From: Acinetobacter apis
Lineage (GTDB): Bacteria > Pseudomonadota > Gammaproteobacteria > Pseudomonadales > Moraxellaceae
DNA: 64,000 bases
NCBI RefSeq assembly: GCF_900197575.1
Contig: NZ_FZLN01000003.1
Span: 186,001 to 250,000 of the forward strand
Direction: 5' to 3'
Position 1 is the stretch's first letter; each line of letters begins with the position of its first letter. Shown piece by piece: positions 9,369 through 18,756 of the stretch. The translations under genes and the position numbers were made by a program. The notes under the pieces were generated by a model, which was given only the letters and a program-made list of their open reading frames with translations, did no database searches and was not told the origin of the DNA.

Positions 9369-10910
9369 TTAACGTCTTGATTTAAAAGAAACATCAATCG
9401 TTTTTGGTCGGTAATAGAGTCCTAATGCTAACAACAAAGCAGAGAAAATCAGAATAGGATAGTCTCCTAAACGGTTATAAAGCGTTTGTCCTTCAAATGC
9501 AGGCAGATCATGGCGCAATACAAAAGGTTGATCTAATGGCGCTTGGGCCACAATATGGCCTTGCTCATTAATGAATGCAGTCACCCCAGTATTGGTTGCA
9601 CGAATAAACCAACGTCCATTTTCTTTGGCACGCATTTGTACCATTTGTAAATGTTGCCAAGGCCCCGCAGTTCCTGTAAACCATGCATCATTTGAAACCG
9701 TTGCCATAAACTCGGTATTTTGGCTATTAATCCGAGTTAAGTTAGGGTAGGCGACTTCATAGCAAATTGATACACCCAAAGGATGTCCATGAATATCAAG
9801 TGCTTTTTGCCCAGAATGGCCTGCTGATAAACCACCACCAGTGGGGTCGTTTTGTAATGCAGGCAAAACCCATTTAAGCAAGTTTGGCAAAGGTACATAT
9901 TCACCAAATGGCACCAAACGTTGTTTTTGATATAAACCAGAGCTGTCTTTGCCTGTTGCCATCAGTGCATTATAAAACAACATTTTACCTGCTTCTGAAG
10001 AATTGGCTTCATCATAATACAACATGCCTGCTGCCCAAGCTGAACCTGTAAGTGTGGCTTGTGTTGTCATATCATGTAAAAACGGTTGGATCGTGGTTTG
10101 TGCCATCGGAATTGATGACTCAGGCCAAACGATTAAGTCACGGCCCCATTCACTTGCACTCAGGTTTTCATAAATTTCAAGGGTTTTGTCTTGATATTCA
10201 GACAGCCATTTGACGTCTTGAGGAATATTGCCTTGAATCAATGAAACAGATAACGGGGCTTGTTTTTTTGCTGTAACAAATTGAAGGGTTGATGCAACCC
10301 AAGCGCCAAGTAAAACAATGGCAATAGGACAAACCCAAATAATACGTTTTTTGAGAATCTCTGTGCTTGCAGTAGCAATGAGAACAGCAATAAAAGAAAT
10401 ACTAAATACACCAAATAATGGCGCATAGTGATCTAAATAGGCATCAGTGAAGGCATAGCCGACAAATAACCATGGAAACCCTGTAAATAGCCAAGTTTTC
10501 AGCCATTCAAATAACACCCAAATTGGGGCAAAAGTTAACGGGGTTTCAGGGAAAAAGCGGCGATAAAACCATGTTTGTACTGCGCTAAACAAGCCCATGA
10601 TAATGGCGAGAATGGCAATTAAAAGTACAGATACGGCAGAACTTTTATCTCCGTATTCATGGATAGAGGTATACAGCCAAAATGCACCGATAAACCATAA
10701 GCCGATCCCATAGCTCCAGCCAATCAAAAAAGCAGGAATGGCACGCTTTTGATGTAAACACACATATAATAAAGCAGGTGACAGTAAAGCCAACCACCAA
10801 TAGCCATAAGGGGCTAAAGATAAACTAAACACGCCCCCAGCGATCAGTGCAATCAAACAACATAACGCTAAAGGCAGTGTGTTCTTACTTGAGTGTGTGG
10901 TAACACTCAT
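9369..10910 (-). CDS. lnt: Apolipoprotein N-acyltransferase
   Basis: A 513-residue inner-membrane enzyme that adds the third acyl chain to lipoproteins before Lol export. The N-terminal third has several membrane spans. The periplasmic carbon-nitrogen hydrolase domain carries the expected Glu-Lys-Cys triad in WPESSIP (near 260), the QKQRLVPFGEY region and SICYE (near 383); a last membrane span is near the C-terminus. The start overlaps the corC stop by four bases, the common corC-lnt pair. Many lipoproteins in this window (LptE, BamB, PilF, TolC-like) would be its substrates. Confidence 0.96.
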   Translation of the reverse strand: MSVTTHSSKNTLPLALCCLIALIAGGVFSLSLAPYGYWWLALLSPALLYVCLHQKRAIPAFLIGWSYGIGLWFIGAFWLYTSIHEYGDKSSAVSVLLIAILAIIMGLFSAVQTWFYRRFFPETPLTFAPIWVLFEWLKTWLFTGFPWLFVGYAFTDAYLDHYAPLFGVFSISFIAVLIATASTEILKKRIIWVCPIAIVLLGAWVASTLQFVTAKKQAPLSVSLIQGNIPQDVKWLSEYQDKTLEIYENLSASEWGRDLIVWPESSIPMAQTTIQPFLHDMTTQATLTGSAWAAGMLYYDEANSSEAGKMLFYNALMATGKDSSGLYQKQRLVPFGEYVPLPNLLKWVLPALQNDPTGGGLSAGHSGQKALDIHGHPLGVSICYEVAYPNLTRINSQNTEFMATVSNDAWFTGTAGPWQHLQMVQMRAKENGRWFIRATNTGVTAFINEQGHIVAQAPLDQPFVLRHDLPAFEGQTLYNRLGDYPILIFSALLLALGLYYRPKTIDVSFKSRR

Positions 10911-11746
10911 TGGCGCGTCGCTCGAATCAGATGAATCGTACGGGCATCTGCTTCAATGATGGTAAATGTCCAGTCGTCAATTTCAATCACTTGGCCAAGT
11001 AAATCATTAACAAGACCAATTTCTTGCAACAATAAACCACCGACAGTTTCAACTTCTTCATCAGAAAATGAACTGCTTAGCTGATCATTAAAGAATTCAA
11101 CAGGTGTTCTTGCTTGAACGATCCATGTTTGTTTTGCACCTTGTGTTGTATCAGGCACAATATATTGGGCTTCTTGATCTGAGTTATCATGCTCATCTTC
11201 AATTTCACCAACAATTTCTTCCAAAATATCCTCAAGGGTGACTAAACCTGATGTTGCACCATGCTCATCAATCACCACAGCAATATGAGTTTGTGTATTT
11301 TTGAGCATACGAAGCACTTGGTCTGTTCGCGCACTCTCTGGAATAAACAGTGGCTGACGCATGAGTGCGGTAATATCTACTGTGGTGGTGTGCTGCGATA
11401 AAAAAGGCAATAAATCTTTTGCCAACAAAATACCAATCACGTTGTCAGGTTGGTCAATCGAAAACACAGGAAAACGCGAGTGTGCAGATTCAATCAAGAC
11501 AGGTAGTATGTCAAGGAGTTGGTCATCTTCTTGTAAGCTTACAATGGAAATTCGTGGTGTCATCACTTCACGAATTTTTGTTGCGGGAAGGTCAAATACG
11601 CCTTCAATCATAGCAACAGTATCTGGTTCTAAAAAGCGTCGAGAGTCTTGTACAATTTTGAGTAGTTCATCGCGTGTTTCAGGAGCTGTACCCAGCCACT
11701 TTCTTAATCCACGCATGCCCCAAGATGGGCTTGATTCCTCTTGCAT
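10907..11746 (-). CDS. corC: CorC/HlyC-family CBS-domain protein
   Basis: A 279-residue cytoplasmic protein with tandem CBS domains (about 65-185) and a C-terminal CorC/HlyC transporter-associated domain. It lacks the DUF21 membrane domain of full-length CNNM-type transporters, so it matches the short YbeX/CorC class linked to magnesium/cobalt efflux and ribosome-related phenotypes. I chose the ATG at 11746, preceded by an AGGAAGG site, over an upstream in-frame start at 11836 that would add 30 unlikely hydrophobic residues. It is co-transcribed with lnt (4-base overlap). Confidence 0.9.
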   Translation of the reverse strand: MQEESSPSWGMRGLRKWLGTAPETRDELLKIVQDSRRFLEPDTVAMIEGVFDLPATKIREVMTPRISIVSLQEDDQLLDILPVLIESAHSRFPVFSIDQPDNVIGILLAKDLLPFLSQHTTTVDITALMRQPLFIPESARTDQVLRMLKNTQTHIAVVIDEHGATSGLVTLEDILEEIVGEIEDEHDNSDQEAQYIVPDTTQGAKQTWIVQARTPVEFFNDQLSSSFSDEEVETVGGLLLQEIGLVNDLLGQVIEIDDWTFTIIEADARTIHLIRATRQ

Positions 11747-11928
11747 GATCCTTCCTAATATAGGTGTAATTATTTCGAATACAAATGTATGAATTATCAT
11801 ACCGAAGAAAAAACTCTTCTGCATTAATAAAACCATATGTATTGCTTGAAAAGCATGAATTTATAGAAATCTCAAGTCAATGCATGCTTTGTGATAAAAT
11901 AAATTTTATTTGTTGGCACAATGTTCTT

Positions 11929-12192
11929 ATGTCTGATCTCTCTATTTCACCACAGGTACATTTAAATACTCGTGGCCTATATTGCCCTGACCCGATTATG
12001 ATGTTGCGTCAAGCGATTCGAAAGCTAAATGCAGGTGAAGTGGTGGAAGTGATTGCCACCGATCCATCAACATCATGGGATATTCCACGTTTTTGTACGC
12101 ATATGAACCATGAACTGTTATTGCAAGAAGAGCAGTTAGATGAACATCGTAAAAAAAACTATCGCTATTTGGTTAGAAAAGGTGGGGCATAA
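11929..12192 (+). CDS. tusA: TusA-family sulfurtransferase
   Basis: A small protein (87 residues) with the TusA/SirA fold. TusA relays persulfide sulfur from IscS toward tRNA 2-thiouridine synthesis and other sulfur acceptors. The key motif is GLYCPDPIMMLR, where the Cys is the persulfide carrier, as in the family CPxP motif. The ATG at 11929 begins the conserved domain region; an in-frame ATG at 11785 would add 48 residues unlike the family and is rejected. Divergent from corC; ends at a short terminator. Confidence 0.88.
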   Translation: MSDLSISPQVHLNTRGLYCPDPIMMLRQAIRKLNAGEVVEVIATDPSTSWDIPRFCTHMNHELLLQEEQLDEHRKKNYRYLVRKGGA

Positions 12193-12219
12193 AAAAACCT
12201 CTGTGAAGAGGCTTTTTTA
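12191..12219. terminator. Bidirectional terminator, tusA / ETF-QO gene
   Basis: CCTCT/AGAGG stem with a GTGA loop, flanked by an A-run and a T-run. It lies between convergent genes. Confidence 0.7.
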
Positions 12220-12224
12220 ATATA

Positions 12225-13931
12225 TTACATGTTCGGATAGTTAGGGCCACCACCACCTTCAGGTGTCACCCATGTGATGTTTTGTGATGGGTCTTTAATA
12301 TCACACGTTTTGCAATGCACGCAGTTGGCGGCATTGATTTGAAACCGTGGTTGGTCGCCATCTTCTACAATTTCATATACACCTGCAGGGCAATATCGCT
12401 GTGCAGGTTCATCCCATGTCGGTAGGTTTACATTGACAGGAATGGTCGCATCTTTTAATTTTAAATGTGCTGGCTGATTTTCTTCATGCACTGTATTTGA
12501 AATAAATACAGAGGATAAACGGTCAAAGGTCAGCACACCATCTGCTTTAGGGTAGTCAGGTTTGAAGTGCACTTGAGATGCTGGTGTTAATACATGATCA
12601 GGGGTTAAGTCGTGTAATGTAAATGGAACACGAAATACATTTTGATCAATAAAGTTAAATGCACCACCAATCCATTGACCAAACTTGTGCATCGCAGGGC
12701 CAAAGTTACGTGACTGATATAATTCTTCTTTTAACCAGCTTTGATTGAATTTATCAGTATAGGCTTTGGTTTCAAGAATAAAGACATCTTCACCCTCTGT
12801 AACACGTGCTATGCCAAGCTCACCGCCTTGTTCAACACCTTGTGCAATCGCGTCAAATACAGCTTCAGCTGCAAGCATACCTGACTTCATGGCGGTATGT
12901 GAGCCTTTAATTTTTGCAAAATTTAAGAATCCTGCATCATCACCTACCAAACAACCACCATTGAAAGTTAGCTTTGGTAGCGCGTTTAACCCCCCTTTGA
13001 CCACTGCACGTGCGCCATAAGATACGCGTGTTCCGCCATCTAAGTATTGCTTAATTAAAGGATGAGTTTTCCAGCGCTGCATTTCCATAAATGGATACAT
13101 ATGCGGGTTTTGATAGGCTAAATCAACAATGACACCTAACGTAACTTGATTGTTCTCAGCATGGTATAACCACCAACCACCAGATGATTTGGTTTCAGAC
13201 AATGGCCAACCTGCGCCATGCATGACTAGACCTGGTTGGTGCTTGACAGGGTCGATATCCCAAAGCTCTTTAATACCAATTCCATAATGTTGTGGATCAG
13301 CATGCTCATCTAACTTAAATTTTTCAATCAGTTGTTTGCCTAAATGACCACGACAGCCTTCAGCAAAAATCGTGTATTTGGCATGCAATTCATAGCCTGG
13401 TGTAAAATTAGCAGTAGCTTCGCCTTCTTTACTAACACCCATGTCACCAGTTTGAATGCCTTTTACGCTGCCATCTTCATGATATAAAATTTCTGATGCT
13501 GCAAAGCCTGGGAAAATAGCGACTTCAAGTTCTTCTGCTTTTTCACCTAACCAACGCACCACATTGCCCAATGAAATGACATAATTGCCTTTATTGTGCA
13601 TGGTTTTTGGCACTGCCCAATCAGGCACTTGCTGATGAGCATCTTTAGAGGTCAAGAAGTAAGTACGATCTTCTGTGACAGGGACATGTAGCGGGGCGCC
13701 GAGTTCTTTCCAATTTGGAAATAGTTCATCTAATGCACGTGTTTCAAGCACAGCACCAGATAAAATATGTGCTCCAACTTCAGACCCTTTTTCTACAACG
13801 CACACCGTCAAATCGGATAAGTTGCTTTCTATTGCCAATTGACGCAGTTTAATGGCAGCAGAAAGACCCGCAGGTCCAGCACCAACTACCACAACGTCAA
13901 ACTCCATCGATTCGCGTTCGATGTGCTCCAT
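12225..13931 (-). CDS. Electron transfer flavoprotein-ubiquinone oxidoreductase
   Basis: A 568-residue monotopic membrane flavoprotein. It takes electrons from ETF (fatty acid and amino acid oxidation) and passes them to ubiquinone. The N-terminal FAD motif VVGAGPAGLSAA is clear. The C-terminal [4Fe-4S] ferredoxin-like segment has Cys537, Cys540 and Cys543 in CVHCKTC, with a further Cys upstream in YCPAG. The start has a GAGGAG site six bases upstream. It stands alone; the etfA/etfB genes are not in this window. Confidence 0.96.
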   Translation of the reverse strand: MEHIERESMEFDVVVVGAGPAGLSAAIKLRQLAIESNLSDLTVCVVEKGSEVGAHILSGAVLETRALDELFPNWKELGAPLHVPVTEDRTYFLTSKDAHQQVPDWAVPKTMHNKGNYVISLGNVVRWLGEKAEELEVAIFPGFAASEILYHEDGSVKGIQTGDMGVSKEGEATANFTPGYELHAKYTIFAEGCRGHLGKQLIEKFKLDEHADPQHYGIGIKELWDIDPVKHQPGLVMHGAGWPLSETKSSGGWWLYHAENNQVTLGVIVDLAYQNPHMYPFMEMQRWKTHPLIKQYLDGGTRVSYGARAVVKGGLNALPKLTFNGGCLVGDDAGFLNFAKIKGSHTAMKSGMLAAEAVFDAIAQGVEQGGELGIARVTEGEDVFILETKAYTDKFNQSWLKEELYQSRNFGPAMHKFGQWIGGAFNFIDQNVFRVPFTLHDLTPDHVLTPASQVHFKPDYPKADGVLTFDRLSSVFISNTVHEENQPAHLKLKDATIPVNVNLPTWDEPAQRYCPAGVYEIVEDGDQPRFQINAANCVHCKTCDIKDPSQNITWVTPEGGGGPNYPNM

Positions 13932-14003
13932 GTAGGACTCCTCATACTACAAAAGGTGGCAACCAAATCAATTGGTGCTGCCATGAGTGTTTTCTATGAA
14001 TCA

Positions 14004-14024
14004 TAGGCATAGATTTTATGCCTA
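14004..14024. repeat. 8-bp perfect hairpin in divergent promoter region
   Basis: TAGGCATA and TATGCCTA are perfectly complementary around a 5-base loop, lying between the divergent ETF-QO and DUF1285 genes. No T-run follows. It could be an operator. Confidence 0.45.
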
Positions 14025-14114
14025 AGATGATTTAAGTTAAACTAGACCAATAATGCATGATTGAAATTCACACTGAATCGTTGTGTATTTTCTGTCAAAT
14101 GAGGTATAAAAGCG

Positions 14115-14726
14115 ATGGTAAATCATGATATTTATCCTGAGTTGTGCAAAAAAGAAACAAATTCACCCATGAATGAAAATGAATTACAACTTCGCTTTGG
14201 TCAACTTGCCTATGATAGCGCATATCAGGCTCGTTTACCTTTAGATCAATGGCAACCGAAGCATTGTGGTGAGATGGATTTATGCATTCGTGCCAATGGG
14301 GAATGGTGGCATGAAGGTCGTCAAATTCACAGAACAAGTTTAATTCAATTATTTTCTCGTGTTCTGTGTAAAGAACAAGAGCAATATTATTTAAAAACGC
14401 CGACAGAAAAAATGTTAATCCACGTCGAAGATGAAGCTTTATTTGTCGATCGTGTTGCACGTATCATGGTTGATGGCAAAGCACTCATTTGTCTATCGAC
14501 CACAGACAATGATCATGTTGTCATTGATGAAACCCATGCACCATTTATGCGTGATTATCAGGGTGAAATGCGCCCTTATATTTATATTCGTCATGGCTTA
14601 TTGGCTTTAATTCAGCGCCATGCCTTTTATCATTTGATCGAAGAAGGTGAGTTGATTGAGAATGAAGCAGGTGAAACCATTCTGATTTTACAAAGTGGTG
14701 ATTTTTGCTTGCATTTACATTCCTGA
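14115..14726 (+). CDS. DUF1285 family protein
   Basis: A soluble 203-residue protein of the DUF1285 family, whose function is unknown. The conserved core begins near the CGEMDLCIRANGEW stretch and includes WHEGRQIHR and a VEDEALFVDRVARIM-like segment. There are no membrane spans and no signal peptide. The ATG at 14115 follows an AGGT about ten bases upstream; an alternative ATG at 14169 has no better site. murI begins 43 bases after its stop. An antisense open frame at 14095-14460 is a shadow of this gene. Confidence 0.8.
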   Translation: MVNHDIYPELCKKETNSPMNENELQLRFGQLAYDSAYQARLPLDQWQPKHCGEMDLCIRANGEWWHEGRQIHRTSLIQLFSRVLCKEQEQYYLKTPTEKMLIHVEDEALFVDRVARIMVDGKALICLSTTDNDHVVIDETHAPFMRDYQGEMRPYIYIRHGLLALIQRHAFYHLIEEGELIENEAGETILILQSGDFCLHLHS

Positions 14727-14769
14727 AGTTTAAGATTCATAGCTATTCATATTAATTCTTTTCCGTATA

Positions 14770-15642
14770 ATGAAAAATGCAGTTCACTTGATAGACACCG
14801 TGATGCAACCACCCAAAGACCGTGCTTTTGCACCGATTGGTGTGTTTGATTCAGGGGTAGGTGGGTTATCGGTAGTGGATGAAATTTTTAAACACTTACC
14901 TCATGAACGTATGGTGTATTTAGCAGATACTGCACATGTACCGTATGGTGCAAGGTTAGATGAAGATATTCAAGATTTAACAGCACGCGCGGTAGATTGG
15001 TTATATCAAAAAGGCTGTAAAGCAGTTGTGATTGCCTGTAATACAGCATCTGCATTTAGTTTAGATTTTTTAAGACAAAAATATGGGCCTGACTTCCCAA
15101 TTCTAGGTTTAGTGCCTGCATTAAAGCCTGCTGTGTTAAACAGTCAAAGTAAAGTTGTGGCTGTGCTTGCTACGCCAGCGACTTTTCGAGGACGGTTAAT
15201 TCATGATGTGATTGAAGCATTTGCGCAGCCATTGGGTGTAGATGTGTTGCCAATCACCAGTTTAGAGTTGGTTCCTATTGTTGAAGAAGGGCGTGAACGT
15301 GATGCAACCACAGCACAACTGTTGCAAAACATTTTACAGCCTGCTGTTGACCGTAATGCAGATTACTTGGTATTGGGGTGTACGCATTACCCATTTTTAA
15401 AAACCACTATTGAAAGTGTATTTGCATCGCAATTTACCACAGTAGATTCAGGTCGTGCTGTGGCACATCATCTTGGTCGAACACTTGCACAACACAAGCT
15501 TATGGCACCTGTGCAGACATTTTTTCAACCGCAAGTGACCTGTTATTTTACAGGCGGAATGCATGCTTCACTTCAATTGACGCTAAAACGTTTATTGATA
15601 CAAGAAATTACTTGGGATATTGCACCATTTGTAGCATATTGA
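14770..15642 (+). CDS. murI: Glutamate racemase
   Basis: Cytoplasmic cofactor-free racemase that makes D-glutamate for peptidoglycan. The two catalytic cysteines are seen in VIACNTASA (Cys90) and LGCTHYP (about 204). The family N-terminal signature GVFDSGVGGLS starts near 24. Start choice is uncertain. A perfect TATAAT (14766-14771) overlaps the ATG at 14770; if it is a real -10 box, translation must start at the next in-frame ATG, 14803. Neither has a strong ribosome site. The length of either form fits the family. Confidence 0.94.
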   Translation: MKNAVHLIDTVMQPPKDRAFAPIGVFDSGVGGLSVVDEIFKHLPHERMVYLADTAHVPYGARLDEDIQDLTARAVDWLYQKGCKAVVIACNTASAFSLDFLRQKYGPDFPILGLVPALKPAVLNSQSKVVAVLATPATFRGRLIHDVIEAFAQPLGVDVLPITSLELVPIVEEGRERDATTAQLLQNILQPAVDRNADYLVLGCTHYPFLKTTIESVFASQFTTVDSGRAVAHHLGRTLAQHKLMAPVQTFFQPQVTCYFTGGMHASLQLTLKRLLIQEITWDIAPFVAY

Positions 15643-15705
15643 TTCGTATTCTAATTTTAATAAATTGTTTTTATAACCAGCACGGTATGTGCCCGAGTTT
15701 TCCTC

Positions 15706-16707
15706 ATGGATGATAGAAAATTTCAAGTATTTATATCGACTTCAGGCCCAGAAATGGCGCCTGAATATTCGATACTCTGTCAGACATTGGTGACCATGGG
15801 TTATTTTGCATGGGGTTTGCAGCAGCGCTGTGAAGACACAGAGCACTTTGCACGCCGTCAAATTGATGAGTGTGATTATTTTGTGGTGTTGATTAGTCAA
15901 TCTTATGGGGATCTCTCATCATCACATTTAAGTTATATGCAGTTAGAATATATTTATGCCATGGCACGGCAGAAACCTGTGGTTGCTTTTATTGACATGT
16001 CTGATGCGTGTCTTGCAATTGATGCACAGTATAAGCGTGATGAGCGACAACCTTTGCCTGTATTTCGACATTTAATTCAACATGATTTAACCTGTGTGTT
16101 TCCGTATTATGGTTTAGATGACTTAGAGTCAAAAGTTCGAGCAAGAATGCCAGAAATGGATATTTACTATCCTGCACAAGGTTGGGTTCGTTCAGCCAAT
16201 ACGCGTGCATTACATGACGAAATTCAGCAGTTGAAACACCGTATTAAACAATTTGAACGTCGGCAAGCGTTGCAAACGGGATTGGTTAGCCAATTTACAT
16301 CTGTTCAGCTCACGGATATTTTTGATTTAGAATATCATGTCAATGCATATAAAAATGAAAGCGATCGCTATCAAAAAATTAAATGCAGCAAGCGTATTGT
16401 TTGGTTGGATTTAGTCAAAATATTGGGGCAATGTTTTATTCAGCCACAAGCAGAAGAACAGTTTGAGCAATGTTTAAATTATTATTTAACCCAAATGGTA
16501 TGGAATGAGCATTATTTATTTGATGCTAAAATTACAGGGATTTCTGATATTGAAGTCCATGTGAAATCGCTTTACACCATTAAAATCCAAATGAAACAAA
16601 ACGAGTGGATTATTCCCATTGGTCGGGACCATCGTTATAAATTGATTTGGCAGGTGACAAGTGAAACGCAAGCTCTCCTCAAGAAAGAGCAAGAAGCACG
16701 GCAATAA
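15706..16707 (+). CDS. Stand-alone DUF4062 protein with unknown C-terminal half
   Basis: A 333-residue cytoplasmic protein. Residues about 5-110 match the DUF4062 fold: FQVFISTSG at the start, the IDECDYFVVLISQSYG segment, and YMQLEYIYAMARQKPVVAFI. DUF4062 is a nucleotide-hydrolase or TIR-like signalling domain often found at the N-terminus of STAND-type and other defence proteins. Residues 168-190 look like a short coiled coil. The remainder (190-333) I do not recognise; no NTPase or nuclease motif is visible. It lies between murI and hemH with gaps of about 63 and 101 bp, so it is probably its own unit. The function is unknown. Confidence 0.75.
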   Translation: MDDRKFQVFISTSGPEMAPEYSILCQTLVTMGYFAWGLQQRCEDTEHFARRQIDECDYFVVLISQSYGDLSSSHLSYMQLEYIYAMARQKPVVAFIDMSDACLAIDAQYKRDERQPLPVFRHLIQHDLTCVFPYYGLDDLESKVRARMPEMDIYYPAQGWVRSANTRALHDEIQQLKHRIKQFERRQALQTGLVSQFTSVQLTDIFDLEYHVNAYKNESDRYQKIKCSKRIVWLDLVKILGQCFIQPQAEEQFEQCLNYYLTQMVWNEHYLFDAKITGISDIEVHVKSLYTIKIQMKQNEWIIPIGRDHRYKLIWQVTSETQALLKKEQEARQ

Positions 16708-16808
16708 CAGATATTGTAAATTACGATTATTTTAAGCAAAAAAATGAGTAACAGTTTTGTTTTATTCAAAATTAAAAAACGTTACATTAAAGATAAGTAC
16801 AATGAGCG

Positions 16809-17831
16809 ATGACAGCGATGACTACACAGAATAAACCTAAAGTAACTGTTATTTTGACCAATTTAGGTACACCCGATGAGCCGACTGCACCTGCAGTACG
16901 TCGTTTTTTAAAAGAATTTTTATCTGACACACGTGTAATTGAAATTCCAAAAATACTGTGGCAAATTATTTTACGTTTATTTATTTTACCAAGACGTCCA
17001 AAGCGTGTTGCAGAAGCTTATGCCTCGGTGTGGTCAAAAGATTCACCAATGCGTGAAATTATGCTTGAGCAAGTGAAATACATTCAAGAAAATGTACCTG
17101 CTAAATACCCTGATTTAGATTTAAATATTATTCCTGCCATGACATATGGCAATCCCGGTTTAAAACCTTTTTTAAATCAATTAAATGGTAGTGATACTGA
17201 CCACATTATTTTATTTCCGTTATACCCGCAATATTCAGCGACTTCGACTGCGCCACAATATGATATGTTGTCACGTTGGGCACTTAAACAGCGTAATTTA
17301 CCGGGTATTACGATTATTCGCGATTACTATCAGCATCCTTTGTTTATTCAAGCGCTTGCAGAAAGCGTACGTCGCTATCGTGCAGCCCATGGCACAGCAG
17401 ACAAACTGTTAATGTCATTTCATGGTATTCCTCAGCCGTTTGCAGACAAAGGTGATCCATACCCAGAGCGTTGCCGCACCACAGCACGTTTAGTGGCTGA
17501 AGAATTAAAACTTCAAGACCATGAATGGGCGATCAGTTTCCAATCTCGTTTTGGATTGCAAGAATGGGTACGTCCATATACCGATGAACTGTTAGATGAA
17601 TGGGCAAAAAATGGTGTAGAGTCAATACAAATTATGAGCCCTGCATTTTCGGCAGATTGTTTAGAAACATTAGAAGAGCTTGCAGTTGAAAATGCAGAGA
17701 ACTTTAAAAAAGCAGGTGGGAAATCGTTTGACTATATCCCAGCTTTAAATACAGATGAATTGCATTTGAAATTTTTTGAAACATTAGTCAATGCACATCT
17801 TGATGCAGTGAATGTTACTTTAGCACATTAA
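16809..17831 (+). CDS. hemH: Ferrochelatase
   Basis: A 340-residue enzyme that inserts ferrous iron into protoporphyrin IX, the last step of haem synthesis. Family features include the N-terminal [11 protein letters not shown] segment, the SFHGIP motif with the catalytic His, and the C-terminal [14 protein letters not shown] region with conserved acidic residues. A second in-frame ATG three codons in (16818) is equally possible. Only 19 bp separate it from the next gene, so the two are probably co-transcribed. Confidence 0.96.
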   Translation: MTAMTTQNKPKVTVILTNLGTPDEPTAPAVRRFLKEFLSDTRVIEIPKILWQIILRLFILPRRPKRVAEAYASVWSKDSPMREIMLEQVKYIQENVPAKYPDLDLNIIPAMTYGNPGLKPFLNQLNGSDTDHIILFPLYPQYSATSTAPQYDMLSRWALKQRNLPGITIIRDYYQHPLFIQALAESVRRYRAAHGTADKLLMSFHGIPQPFADKGDPYPERCRTTARLVAEELKLQDHEWAISFQSRFGLQEWVRPYTDELLDEWAKNGVESIQIMSPAFSADCLETLEELAVENAENFKKAGGKSFDYIPALNTDELHLKFFETLVNAHLDAVNVTLAH

Positions 17832-17850
17832 GATTGACATCGGAGACGTC

Positions 17851-18489
17851 ATGTTACACGTACAAATTGTACCCGTAACCCCATTTGCACAAAACTGTTC
17901 GATTGTATGGGACAGTGAGAGCAAAGAGGCTGTTGTAATTGATGCAGGCGGTGATGCGGATAAAATTCAAAAACAGGTGCATGATCTTGGTTTAACAGTA
18001 AAGCAGCTATGGCTTACGCATGGTCATTTAGATCATGCAGGCGCTGTAGGCGAGCTTGCACGAATTTGGCAGGTTCCTGTGGTTGGTCCGCATCAAGCAG
18101 ACCAATTTTGGTTAGATCAACTTGAAGCTGCATGTAAAAATTACGGTTTACCTACACCTGAACCTGTGATTGTTAATCAATGGCTAAATGGTGGTGATGT
18201 CATTCATTTGGGCTCACATGCCTTTGAAATACGTTTTGCGCCCGGGCATACGCCAGGACATGTCATGTTTTATAACAAGGCACAGCAATTACTGTGGGCA
18301 GGCGATGTCTTATTTAAAGAGTCAATTGGACGGACTGATTTTCCGCAAGGAAATCATCAGCAATTATTAGACTCGATTCAACGTGAATGTTTAAGCTTAC
18401 CTGATGAAACTCAGTTTATTCCAGGTCATGGCCCAGTCAGCCATATTGGACATGAGCGAGCACATAACCCATTTATTCAAACGAATTAA
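17851..18489 (+). CDS. Glyoxalase II-like metallo-beta-lactamase-fold hydrolase
   Basis: A 212-residue cytoplasmic hydrolase of the YcbL/type-II glyoxalase group. The dinuclear metal motif THGHLDH places His57, His59, Asp61 and His62. Further ligands are in PGHTPGH, in the LLWAGDVLF segment and in the final PGHGP. It is shorter than classical GloB because it lacks the C-terminal glutathione-binding helical domain, so the natural substrate is uncertain. It closely follows hemH; its last four bases overlap the convergent yacG. Confidence 0.88.
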   Translation: MLHVQIVPVTPFAQNCSIVWDSESKEAVVIDAGGDADKIQKQVHDLGLTVKQLWLTHGHLDHAGAVGELARIWQVPVVGPHQADQFWLDQLEAACKNYGLPTPEPVIVNQWLNGGDVIHLGSHAFEIRFAPGHTPGHVMFYNKAQQLLWAGDVLFKESIGRTDFPQGNHQQLLDSIQRECLSLPDETQFIPGHGPVSHIGHERAHNPFIQTN

Positions 18490-18671
18490 TATTCGTCTTT
18501 CTCGCGGGATATTTCAGATTGCGGCGAGTCTTGTGTGGGTAAACGGTATTCTTCGTTTGCCCATGCACCCAAATCAATCAATTTACAACGATCTGAACAA
18601 AATGGTCGAAATGGGTTATCTTGCCAAGTGGTCATCTGACCACAACGCGAACAGGGAAAAGAACGACTCAT
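18486..18671 (-). CDS. yacG: DNA gyrase inhibitor / zinc-binding protein YacG
   Basis: A 61-residue zinc-finger protein. Four cysteines, Cys7-x2-Cys10 and Cys25-x3-Cys29, match the YacG zinc site, followed by the conserved [15 protein letters not shown] segment. In E. coli YacG binds GyrB and inhibits gyrase. It overlaps the convergent upstream gene by four bases. In many gammaproteobacteria yacG sits near coaE and pilD; here it does not. Confidence 0.93.
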   Translation of the reverse strand: MSRSFPCSRCGQMTTWQDNPFRPFCSDRCKLIDLGAWANEEYRLPTQDSPQSEISREKDEY

Positions 18672-18756
18672 AAATGACCTATCTTTGATGAAGGAATATA
18701 GGAAATCAAGCTAGCTCTTGCTAGACTGATCATCATTTTTATATTTTGATCTGATT

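Noticed and set aside
11361..11792. 143-codon plus-strand frame
   Set aside because: Antisense to corC, with low-complexity Ser/Thr-rich translation and no family match.
14095..14460. 121-codon minus-strand frame
   Set aside because: Antisense to the DUF1285 gene, which has family segments and a better start.
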